Shown piece by piece: positions 16,702-26,124 of a stretch of DNA of 64,000 nt. Under the pieces are notes generated by a model. The model was given only the letters and a program-made list of their open reading frames with translations, was not told the origin of the DNA and searched no databases. Position numbers and translations under genes: made by a program. This DNA comes from Anaerostipes butyraticus (GTDB lineage Bacteria > Bacillota > Clostridia > Lachnospirales > Lachnospiraceae): contig NZ_BLYI01000062.1 in NCBI RefSeq assembly GCF_016586355.1, positions 1 to 64,000 of the forward strand, written 5' to 3'. Positions within the stretch are counted from its first letter, which is position 1. Each line of letters opens with the position of its first letter.

Positions 16702-17706
16702 TTATTTCCCAGATACTAATGATCTAAACTTATGTCGTACCGGTCCGCTTTTTTCAATCAACCAATATCGTGCATTCGCATATTCCCATTTGATACGTTT
16801 CTTATTTATAATCTTTTTACGTAATGCCTTCTTTATTTGCTGTTCTGCTTGATTCGAACTTAATGAAATAAAACAATCTGGAAGACATACAAATTCGTCC
16901 TCATTATTCAGCATACTCATATTCATATCACGTTTTTGGAAATGTACATATGCTACTTCTTCTTTTTTCAATTGCCCTCTGATTTTTTTAACAGAATAAA
17001 CATGTCCACTTTTAATCATGGCAATCACCGGCTGTTTGGAAATAATTTCCTTTCTCTTCTCAGGTTTAGTAGCAGTTATTTTTTGAGTCACCTGTTTTAA
17101 TTGATCATCATACGGATAAATATCAAGAAATTTATCCCAAAGTTTTATTTTAAAGCCATTTGAAAGTAATATATGATGGATGCTCGGATATCCCCATTCA
17201 TCAAAAATACAAATAGCGTCTGTAGAAAATACCTCTTTATATCTAACAAGTCCTTGATAGCTTTTTCTAAAAGCTTCTCTCATTTCTTTATTATTTCTAC
17301 AAATAGATAAATGACCTAAATAACCTATTTTATCGTAACTCTCCAGTAAGTCATCTGGCAAAAACTTTCTTAAATCTCCAAATAGCAAATCTATATCGCA
17401 ATATCCCCAAAAGTCATATCCTTTAATAAATTCTTCGAAAATATATCCATATGCAGGTTTATAATCACACAATTTATACGGTTTTTCCAAGTTAATTGCA
17501 AAATCAAATTTTTTTTGAATCTTTTTTCGTAACTCCGAAAAACTTATCAAGACACGTCTGACATTTCCCGGATATTGAAACTCATCATCAATATCAGTAA
17601 AAATAATCCAATCTATGGTTTCGTTTTGCCCGCATGAATTTAAAAACAACTGAAAATAATTCGGAAATTTACCAAAATACGGAATTATCAATACTATTTT
17701 TTTCAT
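16702..17706 (-). CDS. DUF6625-family glycosyltransferase-like protein
   Basis: 334 residues. It starts KKIVLIIPYFGKFPNYFQLF and carries GYCDIDLLFGDLR near residue 108, the conserved blocks of DUF6625, a family found almost only inside polysaccharide loci and thought to be GT-A-like. The CDID element could serve as the metal-binding DxD. Its ATG shares one base with the stop codon of the preceding gene (TAATG), so translation is coupled. Enzymatic activity has not been established for the family to my knowledge; the role is inferred from context. Confidence 0.75.
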   Translation of the reverse strand: MKKIVLIIPYFGKFPNYFQLFLNSCGQNETIDWIIFTDIDDEFQYPGNVRRVLISFSELRKKIQKKFDFAINLEKPYKLCDYKPAYGYIFEEFIKGYDFWGYCDIDLLFGDLRKFLPDDLLESYDKIGYLGHLSICRNNKEMREAFRKSYQGLVRYKEVFSTDAICIFDEWGYPSIHHILLSNGFKIKLWDKFLDIYPYDDQLKQVTQKITATKPEKRKEIISKQPVIAMIKSGHVYSVKKIRGQLKKEEVAYVHFQKRDMNMSMLNNEDEFVCLPDCFISLSSNQAEQQIKKALRKKIINKKRIKWEYANARYWLIEKSGPVRHKFRSLVSGK

Positions 17707-18587
17707 TACTTTCTCCTATGCTTTAATCCAAAACATATTTTTATCAAAAACATCTCTAATATTGATGCATTTATAAAAGTTACAATATCTCTCCACTGAT
17801 AAGTTTCTCTCAAATCAGAATAAAATGAATAGTATACTTTTAATCGTTTCATATAAGAATAGTCAAGCTGCTGCATCATCTCATTTAACCAAAGTCCATA
17901 TCCTCTCGGATTCTCAATAAGAGTACGAAGTATTGAATTGGTTAACCCATCTTCTTGATGCTCACGCATATAAATCACATCATTAAAACAGCGAATTTGA
18001 TATCCATCCTGCGCCATCCTATTCCAGGCAACTGCTTCCGTAATGAAGGATTCCCCTTCAAATTCAGGATATTTATATTTCTTATGTACTTCTGTATAAA
18101 GTACCCAAGGTCGATCATGTCCAATAAATAATCCCGTTTCTGCATATCTATTCAGAAATGTTGCATCTATATACTCCCCTTTGAATAACGGATTTGTAGC
18201 TTTTCCTGTCATATCTCCATCACTGCCTGCTAATCCACAAAATTTCTTATCCTTTGGAAGTGCCTTTTCCCAGCGATCAATCTTCTCCAAAGCATCATTC
18301 GTTAAAATATCATCTGAATCCACTGTGAAAAATAATTCTCCCCTTGCTAAATCCAAAGCCCTGTTAATTTCTCTCTGCTTTCCACTGTTTTCAAAATAAT
18401 AATATCGAATAGAAAATTCTTTTTTTTCTTTACTCCATTTTTCAACTAGCTTTTTAGTATCATCCTCTGAACCGTCATCAATAATAAGCCATTCAAAATC
18501 AGTAAATGTCTGTCTCTTGAGAGATTCATATAGTTTTCCCAGTATATATTCCCGATTATAAGTTGGAGTAAAAACCGTGATTCTCAT
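17706..18587 (-). CDS. Family 2 glycosyltransferase
   Basis: 293 residues. MRITVFTPTYNREYIL leads a GT-A domain with IIDDGSEDDT and the FTVDSDDIL metal motif near residue 92. The layout, including a KQREINRALDLA helix, closely follows the transferase at 23020-23907 (VFTPAYNR, VDDGSTDDT, IDSDDCM), so the two are paralogues within one operon and may add related sugars. Stop overlaps the next start by one base. Confidence 0.9.
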   Translation of the reverse strand: MRITVFTPTYNREYILGKLYESLKRQTFTDFEWLIIDDGSEDDTKKLVEKWSKEKKEFSIRYYYFENSGKQREINRALDLARGELFFTVDSDDILTNDALEKIDRWEKALPKDKKFCGLAGSDGDMTGKATNPLFKGEYIDATFLNRYAETGLFIGHDRPWVLYTEVHKKYKYPEFEGESFITEAVAWNRMAQDGYQIRCFNDVIYMREHQEDGLTNSILRTLIENPRGYGLWLNEMMQQLDYSYMKRLKVYYSFYSDLRETYQWRDIVTFINASILEMFLIKICFGLKHRRK

Positions 18588-18625
18588 AATCTGTCCCTTT
18601 CCATATTTCTCAAATTTTTAAAATT

Positions 18626-19633
18626 TTATTCCACTAAATATTTTTTATCTATACCCGTTATATGTGCATATATCCTATGTATAAAGCCATAACTCCATGG
18701 CCAAATTGAGACCCACAATGCGGCTAATTTATCCTTTTTACTACAAACAGCATTCCGTAAAATTTGCGGCATCCTATTTTTAAGCATTTCTCGAACCTCT
18801 TGCTGAATAATAAGAAACTCTTTTTTGTGCTTCATATTCATAGAAGATATATTTACTAATTGATACGCTAATCTTTTTAATACTATATCCTGCAATTCTT
18901 TTTCACAAACGCTCTCAGATTCTATATACATTAACACTTTAATAGGATCCATAAGTTTTTGTACACTCAATGCTGCTCCTGTGGCAGAATTACCTCTTAT
19001 CATATAATGATATGGACACCAATCTTCGTATATAGCATTGTTACTTTCTTTAAAAAGAAAATAATTCATTAATAGGTCCTCATTATATTTAATTTTTAAA
19101 TCCATCAAATCCTTTTTCAATAATTCATAAAAAAGTTTTTTATGAAAAACCTTATTCCATAGTCCAGGTTCAACAAACTCACCTGATATCAAATCCTTCA
19201 GGCCTGTTATATTGTTTTGCTGTATCAGGCGTCCTGTATTATAATAATAATCAACCCTTTTGGGAAAGACCATCTGATAGCCACAATGTGAAATATCTGC
19301 GTGGTACTTTATAGCATTAGCTAACAGTCTCTCATACATATCAGCCTCTATTTGATCATCTCCATCTACAAAACCAATATACTCTCCCGTTGCCACACGA
19401 ATTCCCGCTAATCTGGCAGATGTCACTCCCCCATTCTCTTTTTGGATTAATTTAATCCTTTTGTCCTTATTCTTATATAACTTAATCACTTCCACTGTTT
19501 CGTCAGTAGAACCATCATCTACGACAATCACTTCTATATCTTTTAAAGTTTGTGCGAGAACGCTTTCTAAACATTTCCCTACATATGAAGCGATATTGTA
19601 CGCCGGTATAACAATTGAAACTTCTACTTTCAT
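18626..19633 (-). CDS. Family 2 glycosyltransferase
   Basis: 335 residues. VSIVIPAYNIASYVGKCLES, then VDDGSTDET and GFVDGDDQI (metal motif DGDD in place of the usual DSDD, an accepted variant). A C-terminal helical region of about 120 residues probably binds the acceptor or membrane. ATG and the TAA of the acetyltransferase gene upstream share a base at 19633, so the pair is translationally coupled. Confidence 0.9.
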   Translation of the reverse strand: MKVEVSIVIPAYNIASYVGKCLESVLAQTLKDIEVIVVDDGSTDETVEVIKLYKNKDKRIKLIQKENGGVTSARLAGIRVATGEYIGFVDGDDQIEADMYERLLANAIKYHADISHCGYQMVFPKRVDYYYNTGRLIQQNNITGLKDLISGEFVEPGLWNKVFHKKLFYELLKKDLMDLKIKYNEDLLMNYFLFKESNNAIYEDWCPYHYMIRGNSATGAALSVQKLMDPIKVLMYIESESVCEKELQDIVLKRLAYQLVNISSMNMKHKKEFLIIQQEVREMLKNRMPQILRNAVCSKKDKLAALWVSIWPWSYGFIHRIYAHITGIDKKYLVE

Positions 19634-20175
19634 TAATCAATATACCCTATCTTTCCCTTTAAATCATTTTTTTGCTGGATCCTTTTTTCCATTGAAACAT
19701 TCTGCCTCAATGTATATTCCTCTCCATAACATGGTGACTCTTTCATGCGGCTGCGTTCTTTTTCCAGATAATCATCCAGAGTACAAAGAAATCTTGCCGG
19801 TGATCCAGTATAAACACTATTATCAGGGACATCATGTGTCACCGTACTATTTGCACCAATGATCACATTATCTCCTATCGTTACACCCGGAAGAATCACA
19901 CTCTCAGCTCCTATAAACACATTGTCTCCTATCGTTACACGACCAATCTTTGTATAATTCAAAAATTGTTTCGTACTGGCATCATGGCATAGTACATGAA
20001 CTCTAGGAGCTATCGTAACATTGTTTCCTATCTCTATCAGCCAACAATGCGATGGATCCAAAATAACTCCCTGCAATCTTTTAAAATTCTTTCCTACTTT
20101 CATTCCCATTTGTACCAATCTCTCAGTAGTACACTCTCCACGAAAACGATATAATATTTCTTTTATATACTTCAC
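19633..20175 (-). CDS. Hexapeptide-repeat O-acetyltransferase
   Basis: 180 residues. Left-handed beta-helix acyltransferase: repeats such as IGNNVTIAPRV, IGDNVFIGAES, ILPGVTIGDNVIIGANS, capped by VYTGSPARF, the usual C-terminal motif of maltose/galactoside O-acetyltransferases. The conserved His of HVLCHDAS is in the expected place. It would transfer acetyl from acetyl-CoA to a sugar hydroxyl, probably on the repeat unit or its precursor. Coupled to the glycosyltransferase that follows. Confidence 0.88.
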   Translation of the reverse strand: MKYIKEILYRFRGECTTERLVQMGMKVGKNFKRLQGVILDPSHCWLIEIGNNVTIAPRVHVLCHDASTKQFLNYTKIGRVTIGDNVFIGAESVILPGVTIGDNVIIGANSTVTHDVPDNSVYTGSPARFLCTLDDYLEKERSRMKESPCYGEEYTLRQNVSMEKRIQQKNDLKGKIGYID

Positions 20176-20315
20176 AATTATCTTTCCTTTACGTTATAAG
20201 ATTGTTTTACATCTTGTTTAAATCCTCTCTCATACGGATATCGTCTTTCCTTATAAAAAATGAATTTGTTGCCTTTTTTAATACTTTTTTGCAATTACAT
20301 ACTGGTATTATAACA

Positions 20316-20903
20316 TCAATATATACTACTTTTATTTCTCTTCTTTCTCTTCAAAAAACGTGCTGAACCACCAACAACAACTGTATCAGCTGGGACATCT
20401 TTGACCACAACAGCCCCGGCACCAATTTGGGCTCGATCACCAATATGTATGCCTCCGATAACGACTGCACCAGTATAGACTGTAACATCATCTCCAATAA
20501 TTGGTATATCATTTCCATTAATTTCTTTTCCTCTTCCCAATGTTACATTCTGGTATATAGAAAAATTCTTGCCTATTGATTTTGCAAAAACAATTGTAGA
20601 ATATCCATGATAAATGCGCATTCCACCTCCAATTCCATTCACTACATCAATTCCCAATCCAAACATAGGTGGAAAAAGTAGTTTTGAAATTTTAGTTAGC
20701 AATGGATAATCTTTCACAGTTCTAGCATAAAATATATTTCGAAAGCAATTCCCTTTATAATATAAAGCTCGATGTAATCCCAAGTAAGTTGATGGCTGAT
20801 TAATTTTTTTTAAATCTTCGTTTATCAGTCCGTTATCACTCATCCTGAAATACATTAAAAAAGCAGGAATACTTCTTATTAGATTTAAATAGCATAGCAA
20901 CAT
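20316..20903 (-). CDS. Serine-acetyltransferase-like hexapeptide acyltransferase
   Basis: 195 residues. The second half is a left-handed beta-helix (GGGMRIYHGYSTIVFAKSIG, IYQNVTLGRG, VTVYTGAVVIGG, GAGAVVVKDVPADTVVVGG), as in serine acetyltransferase and the WcaB/EpsH-type acetyltransferases of capsule loci. The catalytic His is in IYHGYS. A short helical N-terminus replaces the long N-terminal domain of true CysE, and the setting makes serine acetylation unlikely. Probably O- or N-acetylates a sugar of the repeat unit. 140 bp of non-coding DNA separates it from the next gene, with no hairpin. Confidence 0.85.
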   Translation of the reverse strand: MLLCYLNLIRSIPAFLMYFRMSDNGLINEDLKKINQPSTYLGLHRALYYKGNCFRNIFYARTVKDYPLLTKISKLLFPPMFGLGIDVVNGIGGGMRIYHGYSTIVFAKSIGKNFSIYQNVTLGRGKEINGNDIPIIGDDVTVYTGAVVIGGIHIGDRAQIGAGAVVVKDVPADTVVVGGSARFLKRKKRNKSSIY

Positions 20904-20912
20904 AATATTCTC

Positions 20913-22025
20913 CTATTTCAGAGAAAACAACATATTTTCTACGGCTTTTACTGTTTTCTCTGTACTGAACATTTTTCCTCGTACAACTGCCTGTTTTCTA
21001 TAATATTCTAATAAAGAATCATCATCCATGAGACTTTTGATTCCTTGGTATAGTGCTTTGTCATCATTTTCTGTAATTAACCCATATGTATTATTCCCAA
21101 GCATTTCCTTCATTCCGGATACTTCGACAGTACAAACAGGTGTGCCCACAACCAAGGCCTCCGTCGCTGCTGTTGAAAATCCTTCTGCAAAACTGGCACA
21201 TACAAACAAATCGCTTTTAGAAACAAACTTATATGGATTTGTCTGATATCCTAAAAGGATAAACCTCTTTTCCATACCATTTTCTTTAGCGTCACGCTTT
21301 AATGCTGTGAACTCCGGACCCTCTCCTAAAATATAGACATTAACATTATAACCTTCCTCTAACAGTTTCTTTTGAATACGGAAAAGGCGATCAAACCCTT
21401 TACTCTTTAACAGTTTTCCAACACCAATAATATTAAATGTATCAGCCCGAAAAAGATTATTCTCTACATTTTCTTTTGATAATTCTATTATTTTTTCTGT
21501 TTCATTCGTATTATACAAAACCTCTACAGGTTTTTGTATAGACAATAACGATGTAAAATCACTTTTCACCGTTTCAGATACTGTTATAATTTTATCAAAT
21601 CTATTGTAACACCCTTCTGCTTCCCTTTTTGAGCGAAATGATGCCGCTGCTCTGTCTGTTGTTTTCTGTTCGATGTGTATCCAACAAACTAATTTTGTAT
21701 TATTATCTCTGCATCCACTGATTACTCTTGCAGACGGTCCTTCGAGATAAGCAACTTCTATATCATAATGTTCTTTTATTAACCAATTATGTAATTGTTC
21801 TGGTGTCAGTACTTTCATCATTTTTGAATTTCCAGGCGGCATTTTGGAAAAACAACTTTTATACGTAACATGCGGTGCTAAAAACTGCCGATTGACTCCC
21901 ACGTCAAATAAAGTCATCACCGTTATATCAAACTTTTTGGGATTCATGTTATTGACTAAATTCACTAAGACTTTTTCAGCCCCGCCATGCCCTAAATCAT
22001 GAATAAGAAAAAGAACTTTCGTCAT
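20913..22025 (-). CDS. Family 4 glycosyltransferase
   Basis: 370 residues, GT-B fold. N-terminal domain: LFLIHDLGHGGAEKVLVNL, where the GGAEK motif contacts the acceptor side. C-terminal donor domain: NIIGVGKLLKSKGFDRLF and the E-x7-E motif in FAEGFSTAATEA. A retaining transferase of the GT4 group acting on lipid-linked sugars at the cytosolic membrane face. Its start overlaps the end of the upstream gene by four bases (ATGA). Confidence 0.9.
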   Translation of the reverse strand: MTKVLFLIHDLGHGGAEKVLVNLVNNMNPKKFDITVMTLFDVGVNRQFLAPHVTYKSCFSKMPPGNSKMMKVLTPEQLHNWLIKEHYDIEVAYLEGPSARVISGCRDNNTKLVCWIHIEQKTTDRAAASFRSKREAEGCYNRFDKIITVSETVKSDFTSLLSIQKPVEVLYNTNETEKIIELSKENVENNLFRADTFNIIGVGKLLKSKGFDRLFRIQKKLLEEGYNVNVYILGEGPEFTALKRDAKENGMEKRFILLGYQTNPYKFVSKSDLFVCASFAEGFSTAATEALVVGTPVCTVEVSGMKEMLGNNTYGLITENDDKALYQGIKSLMDDDSLLEYYRKQAVVRGKMFSTEKTVKAVENMLFSLK

Positions 22026-23008
22026 CGTCTTTCCTTTCTTTTTAATGGAGGTAAGTTCTGATATTCCTTACTTTTTGTATAATTTTTTGCGTCTTTCACA
22101 GCTTGTTTTTTTGCTGTAAAGGCTTTCGTATCTAACTTTCCAATAATCAATCTAAACACATTATAAAACCCTTTACAAAAAAAGTAATAATGAATTGCCA
22201 TTATATCTATAATCTTCTTCAATCCGTTATCTTCACTATAAATGAAACGATGCCAAAAAACATACCTGTTAAATTCCATTGCGTATGCAATATCAGATAA
22301 TACCCGCCTGGATGTCTTTGCATCCAAATGTTCATATACTGCATTTGTTACCACAATCGTCTTTATTCCTTTCATTTTGGCCTTATAGAACATTGTTTGA
22401 TCATCAAGCGATGCATAACCATGCATTTCTAACCACTTTTCTTCTTCCAAGTGGATTTCTTTTACTGCTTTTACTTCACAGAAAAAGCATGTCCAAGGCA
22501 ACGAATCTGCATACAAATATTCTTTCTTTCTGGTATTAATCTTTCGATAATAAGAATATCCAGATGTAGATAAGATAGAAATATAATTTTTGTCTTTTCT
22601 CAATTTAGGAACTTCTGCGCCTGTTACTGCACGGAAAAAACTCTGTACTCCGGGTTTAGGCAAATAAGACAACAATGGTCCGGCAGATAATCTGGCATAT
22701 CCTTTTTTCACTGGTTCATATAATTTCTGGACAAAATCTGATCCAAAATATACATCATCATCACAAACAAGAGCATATTTGGTTTTGCACTGTTGGAGAC
22801 CATAAAGTCTCTGTGTAACCATTCCTTTTTTAGAATAACAGAACCTCTCCCATCCCAGCTGTTCTTTTGGTAAATCATATCCTTCCGGAAGAACTACAAT
22901 AACTTCCTTCGGGCGGGGAGCAAGCATAGAAATAGAATCCAGCAATTTCTGATATTTCTCTCCAGCCTTTCCCATAGTTCGTATTACAACTGAATAATCA
23001 ATCTTCAT
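22022..23008 (-). CDS. Family 2-like glycosyltransferase
   Basis: 328 residues from the ATG at 23006-23008, seven bases after GGAG; an upstream GTG includes that site and is rejected. DYSVVIRTMGKAGEKYQKLL starts a divergent GT-A domain. CDDDVYFGSDFVQKL near residue 90 is the metal-binding motif, and a single C-terminal hydrophobic stretch (IHYYFFCKGFYNVFRLIIG) may tether it to the membrane. Sits between GT2 and GT4 genes with overlaps or near-overlaps on both sides. Confidence 0.82.
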   Translation of the reverse strand: MKIDYSVVIRTMGKAGEKYQKLLDSISMLAPRPKEVIVVLPEGYDLPKEQLGWERFCYSKKGMVTQRLYGLQQCKTKYALVCDDDVYFGSDFVQKLYEPVKKGYARLSAGPLLSYLPKPGVQSFFRAVTGAEVPKLRKDKNYISILSTSGYSYYRKINTRKKEYLYADSLPWTCFFCEVKAVKEIHLEEEKWLEMHGYASLDDQTMFYKAKMKGIKTIVVTNAVYEHLDAKTSRRVLSDIAYAMEFNRYVFWHRFIYSEDNGLKKIIDIMAIHYYFFCKGFYNVFRLIIGKLDTKAFTAKKQAVKDAKNYTKSKEYQNLPPLKRKERR

Positions 23009-23019
23009 ATATTTCTCCA

Positions 23020-23907
23020 CTATAAATTTCTGTTCTTAAATCCAATGTATTTATATAACAACCATCCTGCCGGGAACATAATCGCAGTTATAAATGATTT
23101 GGGAGATTCTTTTATATAATGCTTATTTCCTGCAATCAAATTACTCGCGACATAATGAACACAAGCAGTGAATATCTTTTTTCGTGAACTCGGATAAGTC
23201 ATATCAAGTTTTCTTAAAAATGCGAAGCCATTTGGATTCATCCAATATTGTTTCCACATCGTATTCGTTGATCCATCTGCTTGATACTCCACATCACACA
23301 AAACTTCATCCAAAACGCGGAGTTTATACTCTTGATCGCACAGCAGATACTTATACGACAATGCAACATACTTTTCTCCCTCAAACACAGGATATGGCGG
23401 ATATTTTTTCATTACATCTGTACGGTAAACCAGCTTTTTGTCTCCCGCACCTCCTGCAGCATAATATTCACCTAAAGTAGTCTCCTTTAATCCTTCTGGG
23501 AAACCCTTTCCAATGATTTCACCGGTATTTAAATCATCATCTAGTCCGATTATACCAGCGTATCCCTTATCCCGTATACGGTTCCATTCATCCTTTATTT
23601 TTCTAACAGCCCCCAAAGCCATACAATCATCTGAATCAATACAGACATTTAACTCTGTATAAATATTCTCATATGCAGTATTATGGGCAGTATGCATTCC
23701 ACCGTTTTCTTTATAAATGTATTGAATTTCAAATCCATTATCACGATTTTTCCATTCGTCTACCAATTTTTTCGTATCATCTGTTGAACCATCATCAACA
23801 ATCAGCCAGATGAAATCCTTGCAGTCCTGCTGGCAAAGACTTTTATATGTCCGTGGCAGCGTATGTGCTCTATTATAGGCTGGTGTAAATACTGTTAATA
23901 AAACCAT
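23020..23907 (-). CDS. Family 2 glycosyltransferase
   Basis: 295 residues. LTVFTPAYNRAHTLPRTYKS, VDDGSTDDT and CIDSDDCM are the GT-A signatures. Paralogue of the 17706-18587 protein by motif layout and length. A C-terminal hydrophobic segment (FITAIMFPAGWLLYKYIG) is likely membrane-associated. The ATG lies two bases beyond the stop of the GT4 gene upstream. Confidence 0.9.
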   Translation of the reverse strand: MVLLTVFTPAYNRAHTLPRTYKSLCQQDCKDFIWLIVDDGSTDDTKKLVDEWKNRDNGFEIQYIYKENGGMHTAHNTAYENIYTELNVCIDSDDCMALGAVRKIKDEWNRIRDKGYAGIIGLDDDLNTGEIIGKGFPEGLKETTLGEYYAAGGAGDKKLVYRTDVMKKYPPYPVFEGEKYVALSYKYLLCDQEYKLRVLDEVLCDVEYQADGSTNTMWKQYWMNPNGFAFLRKLDMTYPSSRKKIFTACVHYVASNLIAGNKHYIKESPKSFITAIMFPAGWLLYKYIGFKNRNL

Positions 23908-23909
23908 TT

Positions 23910-25001
23910 CTATCTTTTCGAACTCCTAACATAAAAATCTTCCAAATTCTGTGCTGCAGATGTAATATCATATCCAGAATCTTTAATCTCCTGGTCATGA
24001 CTTTTTCTTGGAAGCAATGACTGTTGCATAATAATTTCCGCCCATTCTGACGGTTTATCTTCCAATTTACAATAACGCACCAAATCTTTAGTTACTACAC
24101 ATTCATCTGGTACTGTCTCTGAAATCACGCAATGCAATCCTGATGTCTGCGCTTCTATCATCGTCAAAGGAAGCCCCTCATATAAAGAAGGAAGGACAAA
24201 TACATCCATAGCCTGCATTAAATCATTTACATCTGAACGGGCTCCTGTAAATATTACTTTATTATAAAGTCCCATTTCCTTAGCCTTCTCTTCTATTTTT
24301 TCTTGCTCTTCCCCTTCTCCTACTAAAAGTAATCTGACATTTGGATTTATCTCTTCACATTCCTTGAAAATTTTAAGCAAAAATCCATGATTTTTCTGTG
24401 GATTAAATCGACCAACATGACCTATTACAATTGAATCCTCTACTTGAAGCTTCTTCCGTACCTGCTTTGCCCGTTCTGGAGAATAACGATACTTTTCGCT
24501 GTCAATTGCATTTTTTAACAGTGAATACGAATGACCTCTAAACATCCAATCACCTGCTTCTTTTCCGCAGGCAAAGAAATCTGTAGCAAACTCAGGAATA
24601 AATCTCATATAATATAGTTTTACTATATATTTCCAATTTTTATCCTGATTGCTATTATGGCTATGGGCGATTCTCACAGGGATTCCACATTTTTGAGCGC
24701 ACTCCAATGCTACAGAACTCAAACAATCTTGGTGAACATGCACAATTCTATATTCCGGATGTTCCTTGAAAAAGGCGCAGAGTTTTTTTCGGTATAATTT
24801 ACTCCATGGTATAAGGCGTGAAATATGATATATTTTCCCGCCCAGAGCCTGTATTTCCTGATCATAATCTGATTCATAATCACGATGTACCAGAAAATCA
24901 AATTGTACCTTGTTTCGATCTATATGGCGGTAATAATTCATCAACATTGTCTCCAATCCGCCTCGCCGCATATTTGTAACTATTTGAAGTACTCTTATCA
25001 A
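23910..25001 (-). CDS. Family 4 glycosyltransferase, EpsF-like
   Basis: 363 residues. GT-B protein starting VLQIVTNMRRGGLETMLMNY, the RGGLET form typical of EpsF-type transferases, with VHVHQD and IAHSHN in the acceptor domain. GHVGRFNPQKNH and PSLYEGLPLTMIEAQ (E-x7-E) form the donor domain. Placed directly after the polymerase gene, as epsF and epsG adjoin in Bacillus-type loci. Adds one sugar to the repeat unit. Confidence 0.9.
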   Translation of the reverse strand: MIRVLQIVTNMRRGGLETMLMNYYRHIDRNKVQFDFLVHRDYESDYDQEIQALGGKIYHISRLIPWSKLYRKKLCAFFKEHPEYRIVHVHQDCLSSVALECAQKCGIPVRIAHSHNSNQDKNWKYIVKLYYMRFIPEFATDFFACGKEAGDWMFRGHSYSLLKNAIDSEKYRYSPERAKQVRKKLQVEDSIVIGHVGRFNPQKNHGFLLKIFKECEEINPNVRLLLVGEGEEQEKIEEKAKEMGLYNKVIFTGARSDVNDLMQAMDVFVLPSLYEGLPLTMIEAQTSGLHCVISETVPDECVVTKDLVRYCKLEDKPSEWAEIIMQQSLLPRKSHDQEIKDSGYDITSAAQNLEDFYVRSSKR

Positions 25002-25013
25002 CTTTTACTCCTT

Positions 25014-26108
25014 TCACCCCAGATTCCAAGTAACATGCATCTGAAAATAATAAAATAATAAATAACATCCAATTAATACAAGATATATTAATCTTGCCGA
25101 ATTCTTTGTAAAACAATGTTCTATTAACCACGGAAGTAAAATATAATTATATAATGAAAAATATATTGGAATTCTTCCAAGAAAAATTCCACTGGTAAAA
25201 GCTGAAAGCAAATACGTTAATGCCGTAATTAATGCCATATTTGCCGCCAAATTTATTACTGGATGATTTTCCCTGTCTATTCTGCGTTTTAATACTAAAG
25301 ATAATATTGCAGGTATAGAATATACCAGCACCCTTTGTAGACTTGTACCCTCTGTACTTAAATACTGATCTACTTCTCCGCTATACTGAGTATTTTCCAT
25401 AATTCCTGTTACCAAATCAGTAAATTGTTCCAAAGAGGCAATTGCTATAATAACTGCGATCATCAATAACATTGTTTTCCTATTCCATGCTCGTCCCTGA
25501 ACAATAAATACCATTGGAATCATAAGCAAAGCTGAGGCATGAATTGTAGATAAAATTAATGTTAACATTATAAAAGGTATATATTTTTTCTTTAATATTA
25601 ATCCAGTACAGGCAAATAAAATGGCAACCGGAATAAACTGACGTATCCCATTATAAGTCCATTGAATATACTCTCCTGAAGCAATAAAAAGGAAAACAGA
25701 GATAATAAAATTACATGAATATTTTCTATAAGTTAATACAACACATAATATACAAATTGCTGCAATTATTGTAAAATACACTACATCTTTGTTTCCTATA
25801 ATTGATTTTATCACTACGGAAAGTACTGCGAATCCTTTATCCCTCATATCATCAGTAATATAGCCCGGAATTGCAGAAATCGAAGAAGGCATATTTAAAA
25901 AACTTTCTCTGTATACATATGTATCACCAATATTATCGCCTCTTGTTCCTGCTAAATATATAAGCGGTATTGCAACAAATAATGCAGGTGCTAATTTATA
26001 TCTTGTCTCGATTTGACCAAAAGAGTTTACTCCCTCTATCATATTAGCTGAACCAGCTAATACTCCTACAACTATCAGCAAAACAAACAACTGCCACTGA
26101 AATATCAC
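25014..26108 (-). CDS. EpsG-family (Wzy-like) polysaccharide polymerase
   Basis: 364 residues, about ten transmembrane helices. The signature LAGTRGDNIGDTYVYRE near residue 55 (RxxxxGxDxxxY type) and a long outer loop with YNGIRQFIPVAILFA are the marks of the EpsG family, which polymerises flipped repeat units on the outer face. It is the only polymerase candidate in the operon and pairs functionally with the flippase at 12944-14479. Confidence 0.88.
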   Translation of the reverse strand: MIFQWQLFVLLIVVGVLAGSANMIEGVNSFGQIETRYKLAPALFVAIPLIYLAGTRGDNIGDTYVYRESFLNMPSSISAIPGYITDDMRDKGFAVLSVVIKSIIGNKDVVYFTIIAAICILCVVLTYRKYSCNFIISVFLFIASGEYIQWTYNGIRQFIPVAILFACTGLILKKKYIPFIMLTLILSTIHASALLMIPMVFIVQGRAWNRKTMLLMIAVIIAIASLEQFTDLVTGIMENTQYSGEVDQYLSTEGTSLQRVLVYSIPAILSLVLKRRIDRENHPVINLAANMALITALTYLLSAFTSGIFLGRIPIYFSLYNYILLPWLIEHCFTKNSARLIYLVLIGCYLLFYYFQMHVTWNLG

Positions 26109-26124
26109 TTACTCACACCTCCCT

